Assembly (NCBI GenBank): GCA_025355855.1
Contig: JANXYU010000029.1
Location: 16,186-80,185 of the forward strand
Length of the DNA stretch: 64,000 nt
From: Actinomycetota bacterium
Lineage (GTDB): Bacteria; Actinomycetota; JAHEXW01
Reading direction: 5' to 3'
The notes under the pieces were generated by a model that ran no database searches, had not been told where the DNA came from, and worked only from the letters and a program-made list of their open reading frames with translations. The position numbers and the translations under genes are program-made. Below, one piece after another: positions 54,854-64,000 of this stretch. How positions within the stretch are numbered: position 1 is the first letter of the stretch; the number at the start of each line of letters is the position of its first letter.

Positions 54854-56338
54854 TTAGGAACCGATCGGCCAGGCGGCCGTAATAGTTGTCCCTTCACCTG
54901 CCGCCGAGCGGACATCGAACGTACCGTTAGAAAGTTGAACCCTCTCACGCATGCTGACAAAACCGAGAGCGCCCCGTTGGATTGATTCAATTTGGGTCTG
55001 ATGGAAGTCGAATCCGCAACCGTTATCGGTAACCTCCAGCACGAGTGTGTGTTTACGCTTCCCGAGATATATGGATAGGCTATCGCACCCGCTATGCTTG
55101 GCGACATTGTTCATTGACTCCTGCATAATGCGAAATAACGCCGGACGCAAAGCCGTGGGAACGTCTGGCTCATCGACCTTTAATCTGGTCACGACCTTAA
55201 TATCCGGATAGGTAACCCGATAATTCTTGGCAAACGATTTTATGGCTGCCACGATTCCGAAGTCATCGAGAATCGCGGGGTGAAGGTCTCTTTGCAGACG
55301 CTTAACATCAATAATCGTCTGCTGGATAACAGGCAAGACGGCCTCTAAGGAGGTTGCGGGCGTCCGCGGCGCGTTGGTTGCTATACGGTTCATGACGTTC
55401 TGGGTGCGGATCTTGATGGCCGCCAGAGATTGGCCGACACTATCGTGTATCTCACGCGCCACCCGCTTCCGTTCGTCTTCTTGCGCCACCAACAAGCGGT
55501 GTGAAAGATAGCGCAGGCGTCGCTCCGACTCTTCGAGTTCCTCGCGCTGTTGTGTCGCCTCCGTGATGTCGTAAGATATTCCGATAGTGCCGATGACGTT
55601 TTTGGTTTCGTCATACAACGGCTCGACGTGCGCATGCCAGATCATATCGGCGAAGCCAAAGTCGCATTCTGCCGATTCCCCGCGCAAAACCCTTTCTAAA
55701 TACGTCATAATGTCTTGAGTACCGTGTGTGTCTACTCCATTAGTGAAAACGGGACCGGTAACAATTTGTCCAAGCATGTCCGCCTCCTGAAAACCGGCTC
55801 TCTCGCTTATCCTCCCTAGAAAAGACGTGTAGCGCAAATCGCTACCGGTGCTCCATAAGATAATCGGAGTCTGGTCGAGGACAAGTCTCATTGTCTGTTC
55901 TCGATCCCGCAATGATCTTTCCGCCTCGCGCCTCTTCCGTCTATCGCGCGCGTCTTTTAGCTCCCGCGAAACCGCCGGACATAGCCTTGCCAGGTTGCTC
56001 TTTTCAACAAAGTCCTGAGCCCCCGCCTTCATCGCGGCTACAGCCACGTCCATGTCGATCGTTCCGGAAACGATTATGAAGGGTATATCCAGCTGCAGCT
56101 GCTTTAGGACATCCAGTGCGGCCGGCGCGTTGAAACGCGGCATATTGTGGTCGCAGATGATCACGTCCCAGCGCTGATCGGCGAATGCGGCGGTCATCGC
56201 CTCTTTGTTGTCGACTCGCCGCACAGCCGGCGCAAATCCGCCAGCCTTTAAATACCTCTCAATTAAGACGGCGTCATCTTCGTTATCTTCAACCAACAGC
56301 ACAGCTATTGTTTTTGGCATATTAGCAGCCATTTCCAC
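54854..56338 (-). CDS. Receiver-PAS-HisKA_3 histidine kinase
   Basis: A 494-residue soluble kinase that begins with a receiver domain (about 8-130; phospho-Asp in IICDHNMPRF). A PAS domain (about 150-270) follows. The HisKA_3 dimerisation helix has REIHDSVGQSLAAIK (His near 295). The HATPase_c domain (about 400-490) has ESMNNVAKHSG and DNGCGFDF. HisKA_3 kinases normally signal to NarL-type regulators; one is encoded at 59795-60442. It overlaps the preceding receiver gene by 17 bases. Confidence 0.92.
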   Translation of the reverse strand: MEMAANMPKTIAVLLVEDNEDDAVLIERYLKAGGFAPAVRRVDNKEAMTAAFADQRWDVIICDHNMPRFNAPAALDVLKQLQLDIPFIIVSGTIDMDVAVAAMKAGAQDFVEKSNLARLCPAVSRELKDARDRRKRREAERSLRDREQTMRLVLDQTPIILWSTGSDLRYTSFLGRISERAGFQEADMLGQIVTGPVFTNGVDTHGTQDIMTYLERVLRGESAECDFGFADMIWHAHVEPLYDETKNVIGTIGISYDITEATQQREELEESERRLRYLSHRLLVAQEDERKRVAREIHDSVGQSLAAIKIRTQNVMNRIATNAPRTPATSLEAVLPVIQQTIIDVKRLQRDLHPAILDDFGIVAAIKSFAKNYRVTYPDIKVVTRLKVDEPDVPTALRPALFRIMQESMNNVAKHSGCDSLSIYLGKRKHTLVLEVTDNGCGFDFHQTQIESIQRGALGFVSMRERVQLSNGTFDVRSAAGEGTTITAAWPIGS

Positions 56339-56771
56339 CCGGCGGACCTTCGTTCAATACAAGCCAATAGAGCTCGAGTTGTTTTACGGCTTCACTAAAT
56401 TTGACAAAATCGACCGGCTTGCGGACATAACTGTTGGCTCCCAGGCTGTAGCTCTCACACATATCCCGCTCTTCTGAGGACGATGTCAGCACAATAACGG
56501 GCGTCAACTTGGTTCGCTTGGCGGCGCGCAATTCTTTTAATACCTGCAGGCCGTCGACTTTTGGGAGCTTCAGGTCAAGCAAAATTATGACGGGGTCTTC
56601 CTCTTTTGGGCGGCCCGCGAATTGGTTGCGGGCGAAAAGATAATCAAGCGCCTCGGCGCCGTCGCGCGCCACAACGATAATGTTCATGATGTTGTTTTGT
56701 TTGAAGGCCCGCTCCGTCAGTAAAACGTCGTCGGGATTGTCTTCGACTAAAAGAATTACGTTTTGGCTCAT
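56322..56771 (-). CDS. Single-domain response regulator, Rcp1 type
   Basis: A 149-residue stand-alone receiver. It has VEDNPDDVLLTERAF, phospho-Asp in IILLDLKLPKVDG, the Thr/Ser switch in IVLTSSSEERD and the Lys in YVRKPVDF. The Rcp1 group, with its RPKEEDP-like insert, is usually partnered with phytochrome-like kinases; the gene directly upstream is such a kinase. It has no output domain, so it must act by phosphotransfer or protein contact. Confidence 0.93.
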   Translation of the reverse strand: MSQNVILLVEDNPDDVLLTERAFKQNNIMNIIVVARDGAEALDYLFARNQFAGRPKEEDPVIILLDLKLPKVDGLQVLKELRAAKRTKLTPVIVLTSSSEERDMCESYSLGANSYVRKPVDFVKFSEAVKQLELYWLVLNEGPPGGNGC

Positions 56772-56783
56772 ATCTGCTCCTCG

Positions 56784-59759
56784 CTAGCTTAAAGTAAAAC
56801 TGAACTTAGCGCCTTTGCCCGGTTTGCTGGTCGCCCAGACCTGACCGCCATGGCGATTAATAATCCTTTGCACCGTAGCCAACCCGATGCCGGTCCCTGG
56901 AAACTCCGCCGCATGATGCAGCCGCTGGAAAGGCCCGAAAAGTTTATCAGCGTATTTCATGTCAAAACCGACACCGTTGTCCCGAACGAAGTATGTTTTT
57001 TCCCTATCCTTCTCTCTTGAACCTACCTCAATTCTAGCCTTCTCGGTTTGCGACGTGAACTTCCACGCGTTACCAATCAGGTTCCCTAAGGCCACCTCTA
57101 ACAGCTTGGGATCTCCGTCCGCGACCATGCCAGGCTCAATGTCTATTTTGACCTTTCGTTCCGGCGACTGTTCGGCAAGATTCTTTGCAATCTTTTCCGC
57201 CAGTGCGGTCACATCTACGCGATGCCTTGTCATGTCCTGACGCGTCATCCGCGACAGATTTAGAAGGTCATCTATCAACTGTGCCATCTTTTGGCTTCCC
57301 TTTCGCAAGCGGACTAGATAGTCGGTGCCGGTTGCATCCAGCTGGTCAGAGTAGTCTTCAAGCAACGCTCGACTGAACCCGTCCAGTGAGCGCAGCGGCG
57401 CCCGCAGATCGTGACTGACTGAATAGGCGAACGTTTCCAACTCCTGATTGGCTGTAGCAAGGGCCGCCGCCGACAGGCGCAGTTCCTCCTCAGTTCGTTT
57501 ACGTCTGATCATCTCCCAGGAAAGGTTTCCCAGGTGGGTCAGCGCCGCTACATCAGCCTCGGTGTAGTCGGTCGCTTTGTTGCCAACGCCGAATATGGCC
57601 ACTACCTGACCGTTCTTCGTGATTGGGATGACCAGCTCGCGCACGACCGTAACGTGCCCGGCCGGCGTTCCTCTGCGGTTCGGCAATGAACTATAGTCGT
57701 TGTGGATGATCGGCCGCCCTTGCCGAGCACAATCGGCCCAAACGCCCGCGTCCGCAATAGGATAGCGGGTGCCGATACCCTCCGCGGTGCAAGCATTGGC
57801 GAGAGTCTTCGTTGAATAATTCTGCAGAATCAGCATTTGTTGGTCCTCATCGACGAAATGGCAAAACCCGATCTGGCTCCCGGTAAGCGATTCGCACTCG
57901 TCTAAAAATATCTGCAATATATCGTCTAGGAACTGGGCAGACGTGTTCGCCTCGGTCAGCATGTGCAGCTGCGAACGCATAAACTCATCCGCCTTTTTCC
58001 TCTCGGTTATATCTTGCACCATTCCCACCGACCGAACGACTCGGCCTTCGTTGTTCCTGAAGTGCTGGCCTTTGTCTTCGACAAAACGGATGTCACCGTT
58101 CGCTCTGTTTACGATCCTATGCATAATCTCAAAGCTATCCTGCCCCTCGCAAAGCGAGCTCGCATAAGCTTCATCTGCGGCCGCTCTATCAGCCGGGTGA
58201 ACTATATCTAGAAACGCGGCATAAGTCGCTTCAAACGCTTGCTTTTCTAATCCGAAGATTCGGAATATTTCATCCGACCATGTCATTTTGTTCGTAATCA
58301 GATTTAGTTCCCAGCTTCCCACCTTCGCGATTGATTGGGCGCGATTCAGGCGGTCTTCGCTGCTCTCAAGCGCTTTAGTAAGCTCGTCTTTTCTAACCAA
58401 CAATCGCGCCAGCCGAATATTGTTGTAGCTAAGCTGGGAAATGTTTGCCGCGAGTTTAAGATAGACGTTTATAGTCAGATCAACGTCAGCGCGAGTGACC
58501 CTCGGTACTATCTCCAGCGCTGCCAGGTAGGCATCCTTCGCGAACCCGTATCGTTTTGCTTGGTTGGCAAAAAACGCGCGGTCCACAGCTTCGTCGGCAA
58601 AAAAGAACTGGCCGCAAAAGAGGTTGCCCAGGTGTTCGCCACCGATAATTATGGGGGTAGCCATGTCCCACATGCCGTTCTTGCAGCGATATAGCTTGAA
58701 CTCTCCGGCTGGAATGCCTTCCGTCAGGTGAATATCGCTCTCAACGCAAAAACGACAGGTTTCCTCGTTAATCCGGTGAAAGCGAGTGCATATATCCTGC
58801 CAGCCGACCCCTACGACAACATCACCTTTGAGGTCGATGAGCGCCATGGGAATGCCGGAGATCGCGTAGAAGTCATTCACCAACGACTGAATGGCCGCCG
58901 CGTCGACTATATCGGCAAGTTCAAGAGCGCCTAAATCTCCCTCCGGAGATAGAACGTTCTCCAGTTGTCGGCGGACACGTTGCTCGCTTGACTTTAGTGC
59001 CTCCTCTGCTTCCATACGTTTAGTAATATCAAGGACTTGGGACAAAACTGATATCAAATTTTCGTTGGAATCGTAAACCGCCGAGTCGTACCATTCACAC
59101 CAGATAACCGAACCGTCTTTGCGCACATTACGATTTGTGTTTAGACTGCGCGGCGTCTTCGCGCTAAAAAGATTCCTTGACTCTTCTTCAACAATCTGCA
59201 GGTCCTCTTCGTATATCCAGGCCAAATCGGTCATCTTTATGCCAATCACCTCTTCCGCGGCCCAGCCGAACACGTTTTCCGCTTCCTCAGACCACTTAGT
59301 GATGTGAAATTCCGAATCGAATTCGATTATCGCGAGCGGGGAGTTGTTGATTTGGTCATCAAGAATATGTTTGGCGGTTCGGAGCTCATTCTCCAGTAGT
59401 TTCCGCTTTGTAATGTCTAGCGCATAGAGCCTGACGGCTTTTTCTTCCGGCGCGTAAACAAACGTCAGATGGTAGCACGTGGCGCCTATTTCCAACTCTC
59501 GGGTCAAGTTGCCCGATGGGTCGTTTCTGAGCTTCTCGACAAGCTTGTCCCAGTTGCCCATCAAAGGATGAAAGCGTCCCAGTTTTACAAGGTCGGGGAA
59601 CGTCTTTTTACCACTCTTGTTGATATAGAGGACGCTACCGTTGAGGTTTAGTTCGGCAACCGGGTTGGGGTTTAGCTCGGGGAAAGATGCTAACCGTTTC
59701 CTTTCGGCCGTGTCTTCCTTGTTTTTCCGGCTCGCGTTTCGCGGAGTCCCTGCTGTCAT
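56784..59759 (-). CDS. Multi-PAS / PocR / GAF histidine kinase
   Basis: A large soluble kinase, 991 residues. Two PAS domains (about 20-250; second ends SQVLDITKRMEAEE) precede a PocR ligand-binding domain (about 275-440), recognised by ALIDLKGDVVVGVGWQDIC, the CRFC pair and LGNLFCGQFFF. A third PAS (about 465-590), a GAF domain (about 598-745), HisKA (His in AYSVSHDLRAPLRS near 783) and HATPase_c (LGNLIGNAWKF; GTGIGLATVQRI) follow. PocR domains sense small ligands in the propanediol regulator; several conserved Cys suggest metal or redox input. It lies between a NarL-type regulator and an Rcp1-type receiver. Confidence 0.92.
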   Translation of the reverse strand: MTAGTPRNASRKNKEDTAERKRLASFPELNPNPVAELNLNGSVLYINKSGKKTFPDLVKLGRFHPLMGNWDKLVEKLRNDPSGNLTRELEIGATCYHLTFVYAPEEKAVRLYALDITKRKLLENELRTAKHILDDQINNSPLAIIEFDSEFHITKWSEEAENVFGWAAEEVIGIKMTDLAWIYEEDLQIVEEESRNLFSAKTPRSLNTNRNVRKDGSVIWCEWYDSAVYDSNENLISVLSQVLDITKRMEAEEALKSSEQRVRRQLENVLSPEGDLGALELADIVDAAAIQSLVNDFYAISGIPMALIDLKGDVVVGVGWQDICTRFHRINEETCRFCVESDIHLTEGIPAGEFKLYRCKNGMWDMATPIIIGGEHLGNLFCGQFFFADEAVDRAFFANQAKRYGFAKDAYLAALEIVPRVTRADVDLTINVYLKLAANISQLSYNNIRLARLLVRKDELTKALESSEDRLNRAQSIAKVGSWELNLITNKMTWSDEIFRIFGLEKQAFEATYAAFLDIVHPADRAAADEAYASSLCEGQDSFEIMHRIVNRANGDIRFVEDKGQHFRNNEGRVVRSVGMVQDITERKKADEFMRSQLHMLTEANTSAQFLDDILQIFLDECESLTGSQIGFCHFVDEDQQMLILQNYSTKTLANACTAEGIGTRYPIADAGVWADCARQGRPIIHNDYSSLPNRRGTPAGHVTVVRELVIPITKNGQVVAIFGVGNKATDYTEADVAALTHLGNLSWEMIRRKRTEEELRLSAAALATANQELETFAYSVSHDLRAPLRSLDGFSRALLEDYSDQLDATGTDYLVRLRKGSQKMAQLIDDLLNLSRMTRQDMTRHRVDVTALAEKIAKNLAEQSPERKVKIDIEPGMVADGDPKLLEVALGNLIGNAWKFTSQTEKARIEVGSREKDREKTYFVRDNGVGFDMKYADKLFGPFQRLHHAAEFPGTGIGLATVQRIINRHGGQVWATSKPGKGAKFSFTLS

Positions 59760-59794
59760 AATTGCACCTTCCTGCGGCGAGCTTGGGGAATACG

Positions 59795-60442
59795 TTAACT
59801 CCTGACCACGCCTGTGTTTATGCCAAACCTGATAAGCGCGGCCTGGTTGTGGATGTCTAGCTTCTTCATTATATTCATGCGGTGAAATTCAATCGTCTTA
59901 ACGCTGACGAACATCTTCTCGGCCATCTCTTTGTTGGAATTGCCCTGCGTAATTAGCGTCAATACCTCTTTTTCCTTCGGCGTCAGCGTGTCCATCGGAT
60001 TGGCTTCCGTCAAAGGGTGATCAAGATAGCGTTTGATTACCTCGCCTGACACGCTAGGGCTAAGAAACTTCTTGCCGAGTTTAACGGCGTCGATTGCGGC
60101 CAATAGTTCGTCGAAAGCCGCCTCTTTCAGAACATAACCGTCGGCGCCGTTTTTGAAAACCTGATAGATGTACTCTTCGCTATCATGAATGGTCAGAATG
60201 ATAACCTTTAGTTCAGGGTGTTTCTTTTTCGCTTGTTTGGTGGCGCTTAGCCCATCTAAATTGGGCATACTCAAATCCATAAGCAGCAAATCGGGACCGA
60301 GCTCGTCAACAAGACGAAGCGCTTCAACCCCGTCCCCCGCCTCGCCTACAACATCAAAAAGCGGATTGCCGGCCAACAGACCAATAATGCCTTCTCGCAC
60401 GATAGCGTGGTCTTCAGCGATCAATATCTTTAGCTTATCCAT
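59795..60442 (-). CDS. NarL/LuxR-family response regulator
   Basis: A 215-residue DNA-binding regulator. The receiver (1-120) has phospho-Asp in DLLLMDLSMPNLDG and Lys in DGYVLKEAAFDEL. The LuxR HTH (about 150-212) has LTPKEKEVLTLITQGNSNKE and the recognition helix SVKTIEFHRMNIMKKL. It is the first gene of the four-gene two-component cluster and the only one with a DNA-binding output. Confidence 0.95.
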   Translation of the reverse strand: MDKLKILIAEDHAIVREGIIGLLAGNPLFDVVGEAGDGVEALRLVDELGPDLLLMDLSMPNLDGLSATKQAKKKHPELKVIILTIHDSEEYIYQVFKNGADGYVLKEAAFDELLAAIDAVKLGKKFLSPSVSGEVIKRYLDHPLTEANPMDTLTPKEKEVLTLITQGNSNKEMAEKMFVSVKTIEFHRMNIMKKLDIHNQAALIRFGINTGVVRS

Positions 60443-60516
60443 AGTGTGATTTTATCCTTAGAGAAGTTCTTCAGGCAAGACGTAGGCCGGGTTTTCGTAA
60501 AAAACGCCACGGTCAA

Positions 60517-61074
60517 TCAACTGTGTTGAATCTCAATCAAATCGTGCGTAGTAGTCTCTGACATCAGCCGCCGGTCATAAAGTAATAGCAGAGTGGCGGG
60601 GAGTTTCGCGAGAACCTTACTGAGCGCTACCTCGCGCTCAAGCAAAGCGCGTCCGTCTAAATGGCAGAGAAAATCTGTAACGGCGAAGACACAACGATAA
60701 CTGGCAAAACCGCACACAGTTAGGCTGGGATTAATAGATTTGCCGAGATCAAATGAATCGATCATATTCACGGCGGACGCGCTTAGCGGACACTCCATTA
60801 GTTCCTCGCACAGAACCAATTGCCCGCTAAAAGCCAACATAGCCGTGTCAAGGCCTTTGGCGCTCAGTTGCCGGCGGATCTTATTTAACCTGGGCTCACC
60901 CGCGATAACGGCGCATTTCTCATTTGCCATCAAGCCTGCGGTTATAAACGGCAGAACTGTGGCCTCCATATCCGAATCTGACTCGTAAAGACAACATAAG
61001 TGTTGCCCGAGTTTGGTTTTCGGGATACCGCGGTTAAGACTGTATTGCGCTTTTAGCTGCCGGTTCGCAATCAC
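60517..61074 (-). CDS. MEDS (DcmR-type) sensory domain protein
   Basis: The core (GQHLCCLYESDSDMEATV, then PFITAGLMANEKCAVIAGEP) is the MEDS domain known from DcmR and from archaeal and bacterial sensor proteins. It has a RecA-like fold without a clear output domain. There are Cys residues at several places. The frame extends to 61179 over spoVG; a GTG at 61074, just after the spoVG stop, is a more likely start, but it has no Shine-Dalgarno. The neighbouring two-component genes suggest an accessory sensor. Confidence 0.72.
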   Translation of the reverse strand: MIANRQLKAQYSLNRGIPKTKLGQHLCCLYESDSDMEATVLPFITAGLMANEKCAVIAGEPRLNKIRRQLSAKGLDTAMLAFSGQLVLCEELMECPLSASAVNMIDSFDLGKSINPSLTVCGFASYRCVFAVTDFLCHLDGRALLEREVALSKVLAKLPATLLLLYDRRLMSETTTHDLIEIQHS

Positions 61075-61087
61075 TTTAAGGGTGCCG

Positions 61088-61408
61088 TTAGCTAGCCATG
61101 GCCGGTACCCGGCCGTATTCCGCTTCCTCGATAGTCGTCGGCACGTCTTCGCTTTGCTCGAGACGGCGGTCATATTCATCTATCACGGCCGTCTGCATCA
61201 TTTCTCTTACTTCAGGCTTAATCGGATGCGCGATGTCGCGAAACTCGCCGTTCGGCAACTTCCGGCTCGGCATGGCCACAAACAAGCCTTTTTGCCCGTC
61301 TATGACACGCAGATCGTGGACGACGAATTCGTCGTCGATTGTAATCGAGGCGAAGGCGCGCACCTTCTCCTGGTCAACGACCCTCATAGATACAGCGGTA
61401 ATCTTCAT
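61088..61408 (-). CDS. spoVG: SpoVG-family regulator
   Basis: A 106-residue SpoVG. It has [11 protein letters not shown], then [22 protein letters not shown] and [23 protein letters not shown], which are highly conserved. The start at 61408 has AAAGGAG 6 bases before it. SpoVG is a small DNA/RNA-binding regulator of division and development in Firmicutes and is found in some deep actinobacteria. Its presence does not prove sporulation. Confidence 0.95.
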   Translation of the reverse strand: MKITAVSMRVVDQEKVRAFASITIDDEFVVHDLRVIDGQKGLFVAMPSRKLPNGEFRDIAHPIKPEVREMMQTAVIDEYDRRLEQSEDVPTTIEEAEYGRVPAMAS

Positions 61409-61502
61409 GCCGTGCTCCTTTCCCTCGCTTTTGTAAAGCTCCACGTTTCTTGTTTCTCAAACCTTACCTGACTTAACGATTGTTCGATAACTAGGTAATC
61501 CC

Positions 61503-62474
61503 CTAGAGTGGCAGCACCCGACCGCCACCCTTTACGAGGTGCTTGGCGGCATACATTCGGCGATCAGCCTTTTGGAGAAGATTTGTCAAAGAGGATCGGA
61601 GGGTCGCGGTGGCACACCCATAGCTCAAAGAAATCGGTGACTTTTTATGTCTGGCATTGTCACCTTCCATAGCTTGTTCGACTCGGGCAGCCGCCTCCGC
61701 CGCGGCTTCCTCGTCGCTATTGGGCAGTAAAACCGCGAATTCGTCACCACCGATTCGGGCCACTATATCCCCTGAGCGAAAAGCCATTTTTAGTATGCGT
61801 CCGACCCGCCGCAGGAGAGCGTCGCCGGCCGCGTGACCTTGACGGTCGTTTGTCACTTTTAGATTGTCGACATCGACCATCATGACGCTGATCGGAAACT
61901 CCCGGCCGCCTTCCAGGCGCGTCATTTCCTCCTGAAAATAGCCTCGATTGCAGAGGTTGGTTAGAGGATCATACATGGTCAAATATCGTAGCTCCGCTTC
62001 CGTTTGTTTTTGCCGGGTAATGTCCGTTACCGCCAAGCGGCATTCTTTGCCGTTGTTGGCCACTTTAGCTTCCATGGCAACAATCAGCGGCTCGTTATCG
62101 TGCTTTGCCAACGGCATCTCCGTGCTTTCATTGAATCTACTGCTGAAGACGCGAGCAAGATAGTGAACAAACTGAAGATGAGATTCGGGGGCTATGAAAT
62201 CGTTAAAAGAACGGCCTGTCAGGATGTTCCGATCAATTGCGAGCAAAGACGCCGCGCTCTGGTTGGCTTCGCGGATGATCGAAGCCCGATCAAGAGTGAA
62301 ATAGCAAATACAGGAGAATTCATAAAGGTCGGAATATTGAGCCAGTAACGCCTCGGCCCAACCACGGGCCTTGCGGAGTTCGGCAACCTGTTTTTTTAGC
62401 GCCTCGTGGAGAGCACGCAGGTCTTCCACGCTTTCAGGAGTTCGAGTGGTCGTAAACCCGGCTGGTTTGGCCAT
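61503..62474 (-). CDS. PAS-GGDEF diguanylate cyclase
   Basis: A soluble 323-residue protein. An N-terminal coiled coil (about 15-45) leads to a PAS domain (about 45-165). The GGDEF domain (about 170-322) has ARIGGDEFAVLLP with the inhibitory-site RSGD five residues upstream. Active and product-inhibited c-di-GMP synthesis is expected. It is separated from spoVG by about 90 bases. Confidence 0.92.
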   Translation of the reverse strand: MAKPAGFTTTRTPESVEDLRALHEALKKQVAELRKARGWAEALLAQYSDLYEFSCICYFTLDRASIIREANQSAASLLAIDRNILTGRSFNDFIAPESHLQFVHYLARVFSSRFNESTEMPLAKHDNEPLIVAMEAKVANNGKECRLAVTDITRQKQTEAELRYLTMYDPLTNLCNRGYFQEEMTRLEGGREFPISVMMVDVDNLKVTNDRQGHAAGDALLRRVGRILKMAFRSGDIVARIGGDEFAVLLPNSDEEAAAEAAARVEQAMEGDNARHKKSPISLSYGCATATLRSSLTNLLQKADRRMYAAKHLVKGGGRVLPL

Positions 62475-62582
62475 TAAAAAGGCTCCCGTAGACTGTCATT
62501 GTCTGACACTCTACGTCACCTTAAGCAGCCTGTTAACTAGGGTAATACCTGGACTATTAACAATCCTAATGCGTTCTTGGGG

Positions 62583-62867
62583 CTAGTCACGGTTGCGGCG
62601 GCGGCTGCGCGCGGTGCCCCCGCCTCCGTACGACCCGAGATCGAGCACGATACCCAGACCGATCAGGGCCCAATCAAACCCCGTGACTCCGCCCGGAGAG
62701 ACAATCACGTACATTAACGTCGTCCAGGGCAACAGGAAAAAACCGATCACTGGAACCAGCCAGCCATTAAAGGCCGCGGCTAGTTGCCCCGGTCGAAATA
62801 TCCAGTAGAAAAGAATAGCGACTCGCGGCGCCCCTGCTAGTACTAAGGCCAGCAAACAACAACCCAT
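62583..62867 (-). CDS. Small integral membrane protein of unknown function
   Basis: A 94-residue protein with two or three hydrophobic helices. The text FYWIFRPGQLAAAFNGW, then FFLLPWTTLMYVIVSPGGV and DLGSYGGGG, ending in a basic tail (RSRRRNRD), recurs in small proteins of actinobacteria and Chloroflexi as I recall. No function is known to me. It stands alone between pheT and the GGDEF gene. Confidence 0.75.
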   Translation of the reverse strand: MGCCLLALVLAGAPRVAILFYWIFRPGQLAAAFNGWLVPVIGFFLLPWTTLMYVIVSPGGVTGFDWALIGLGIVLDLGSYGGGGTARSRRRNRD

Positions 62868-63010
62868 GACTCCCCCTAACTGTCCCGCATTTTGTGGCGC
62901 TTACGGTCTAAGCATACCAATCATCTCGGCGCAGCGGCAGCCTACTTTGGCCTTGTTCATCCGGCCTGGTCAAAAGCGTTTGATAAACATTAATATAGCC
63001 TTTGTCGTCT

Positions 63011-64000
63011 TTATCTTATCTGTACTTTAAACTCACTCTGCAGCGCTTGCAAGACCAGAGCGTGGGCCGCATCGGTCTCCTCTATTGTCAGCGTGCGCTC
63101 CGGACTTTGATAGATGAGGCGATAGGCCAGGCTCTTCAGACCTTCCGGCACACTGTTCCCTTCATACAGATCAAACAGCCTTACTTCGGCCAATAAATCG
63201 CCGCCCGCCTTCCGGATCACTTCGCTCAGCGTGGCAACCGGGAGCGCTTGTTCTACGAAAATAGATATATCTCGCGTCATCGCGGGATAGCGGCCGGGCG
63301 CGACCACGCGTTTATCAGCTTGTGTGGCCTGCGTTATCAGGCCAGCTGCCATCTCAAAAGCGTAGACGCCGCCGAACAGCTGGTAGTTTTTAGCAATCGT
63401 CGGGTGCAGCAGACCGAAAGAGCCCAAATTGCTTCCGCCAGCGAATACATCAGCGCGCTGGCCGGGGCTGAGCAGGCTATCTTGCGAAACCTCGAATGAT
63501 ACGTCCGTAAGCGACAAACCAGTCGCGTATGCCTCGATTACTCCCTTAAGGTCATAGAAATCGATGACACGCCGCTGGCTGTACCAGGCGTCTTCTTCCC
63601 ATACCCCCGTCAAAACACCGGCGATCATATTTCTTTCTTCCGGCATTTGTCCGGCGGCCTTCGCAGGTATGAACACGCGCCCGATCTCAAACAGCTGCAC
63701 CGAGCCATTGCCATAGCCGGCGTTGAAGCGCGCGGTTCGCAGGAGGCCGGGCAACAGCGTCGGCCGCATGACACTTTGATTCGCGCTTAATGGATTTTGT
63801 AGGGCTAACGCTTGCCTGCGAGGATCTTCGTCTGGCAACACCAAACGAGTCAGGTCGGCCGGGTCAATGAAAGCGTAGTTAATGCATTCTCGCAGACCCG
63901 CCGCGCTTAGCAGATCACGGGACGCGCGCACAGTGTGTTGCTCGACAGTAAGGGCGGCCGCGCTGCCTTGCGCGTCCGGAATCGTCGCCGGAATATTAGC
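63011..64000 (-). CDS. pheT: Phenylalanyl-tRNA synthetase beta subunit (3' part)
   Basis: The last 329 codons; the gene runs off the right edge. The text ANIPATIP at the edge is the end of the B5 region. The catalytic-like domain (NPLSANQSVMRPTLLPGLL; NAGYGNGSVQLFEIG) and the C-terminal anticodon-binding FDX-ACB domain (PAMTRDISIFVEQALP) follow. The frame is open to base 64000, so the start is outside the window. Confidence 0.95.
   Translation of the reverse strand, partial: ANIPATIPDAQGSAAALTVEQHTVRASRDLLSAAGLRECINYAFIDPADLTRLVLPDEDPRRQALALQNPLSANQSVMRPTLLPGLLRTARFNAGYGNGSVQLFEIGRVFIPAKAAGQMPEERNMIAGVLTGVWEEDAWYSQRRVIDFYDLKGVIEAYATGLSLTDVSFEVSQDSLLSPGQRADVFAGGSNLGSFGLLHPTIAKNYQLFGGVYAFEMAAGLITQATQADKRVVAPGRYPAMTRDISIFVEQALPVATLSEVIRKAGGDLLAEVRLFDLYEGNSVPEGLKSLAYRLIYQSPERTLTIEETDAAHALVLQALQSEFKVQIR

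Overview
The window reads as a chromosomal segment of a deep-branching, Gram-positive-type actinobacterium. This placement is inference. It rests on an RsiG-like anti-sigma fragment, a CGAAC-N4-GTTCG type SOS box, SpoVG, a FemX-like peptidyltransferase, a KhpA/RimM/TrmD/L19 ribosome cluster and good Shine-Dalgarno sites. A 16S rRNA tree (35998-37558) would decide between lineages such as Aquicultoria, Geothermincolia or Coriobacteriia relatives. Nearly all genes lie on the minus strand, are tightly packed and often overlap by 1-20 bases. I saw no phage, insertion sequence or CRISPR array.

Layout from left to right. 1-209: start of an rsiG-like c-di-GMP-binding anti-sigma gene. 281-3969: riboflavin operon ribD-ribE-ribBA-ribH behind an FMN riboswitch with its own terminator and promoter. 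3950-8386: priA-def-fmt and a YugP-type zinc protease. 8437-8514: tRNA-Pro(GGG). 8569-18784: signalling genes (HD-GYP, CHASE/PAS/GAF sensor, PAS-GGDEF), a flavodoxin, a PIG-L deacetylase and rmuC, plus an SOS-controlled dinB operon on the plus strand. 18791-28764: a long house-keeping block: a small unknown gene, a lipoprotein, smc, ftsY, ffh, rpsP, khpA, a shortened rimM, trmD, rplS with an acidic tail, lepB and rnhB. 28953-31468 (+): a small HTH gene coupled to a membrane HD-GYP sensor. 31593-32307: two tandem small secreted paralogues. 32498-37897: a complete 16S-23S-5S operon with promoter, leader hairpin, processing stems and terminator. 37965-41332: tyrS and a divergent class A penicillin-binding protein. 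41329-54836: a complete arginine operon (argC-J-B-D-F-R-G-H) running on into polX, femX-like, an alanine-racemase-like gene and a NIF3-like gene. 54854-61408: a two-component cluster, a MEDS-domain gene and spoVG. 61503-64000: a PAS-GGDEF protein, a small membrane protein and the 3' part of pheT.

Two themes link the genes. The first is c-di-GMP: three HD-GYP proteins and two GGDEF proteins with intact RxxD inhibitory sites share the window with an RsiG-type effector. The second is growth: ribosome, SRP, signal peptidase, rRNA and cell-wall genes. At both the rrn operon and the ffh-rpsP operon a good promoter is followed by an intrinsic-terminator-like hairpin before the first gene.

Odd points worth checking: fmt seems to start at AUA or AUC; a sensor is cut by one in-frame TGA exactly between its GAF and HD-GYP parts; RimM lacks its N-terminal domain; L19 carries a 114-residue acidic tail that includes a dispersed repeat; SMC is about 200 residues short; and an inverted pair of 9-base periodic arrays lies between argJ and argB.
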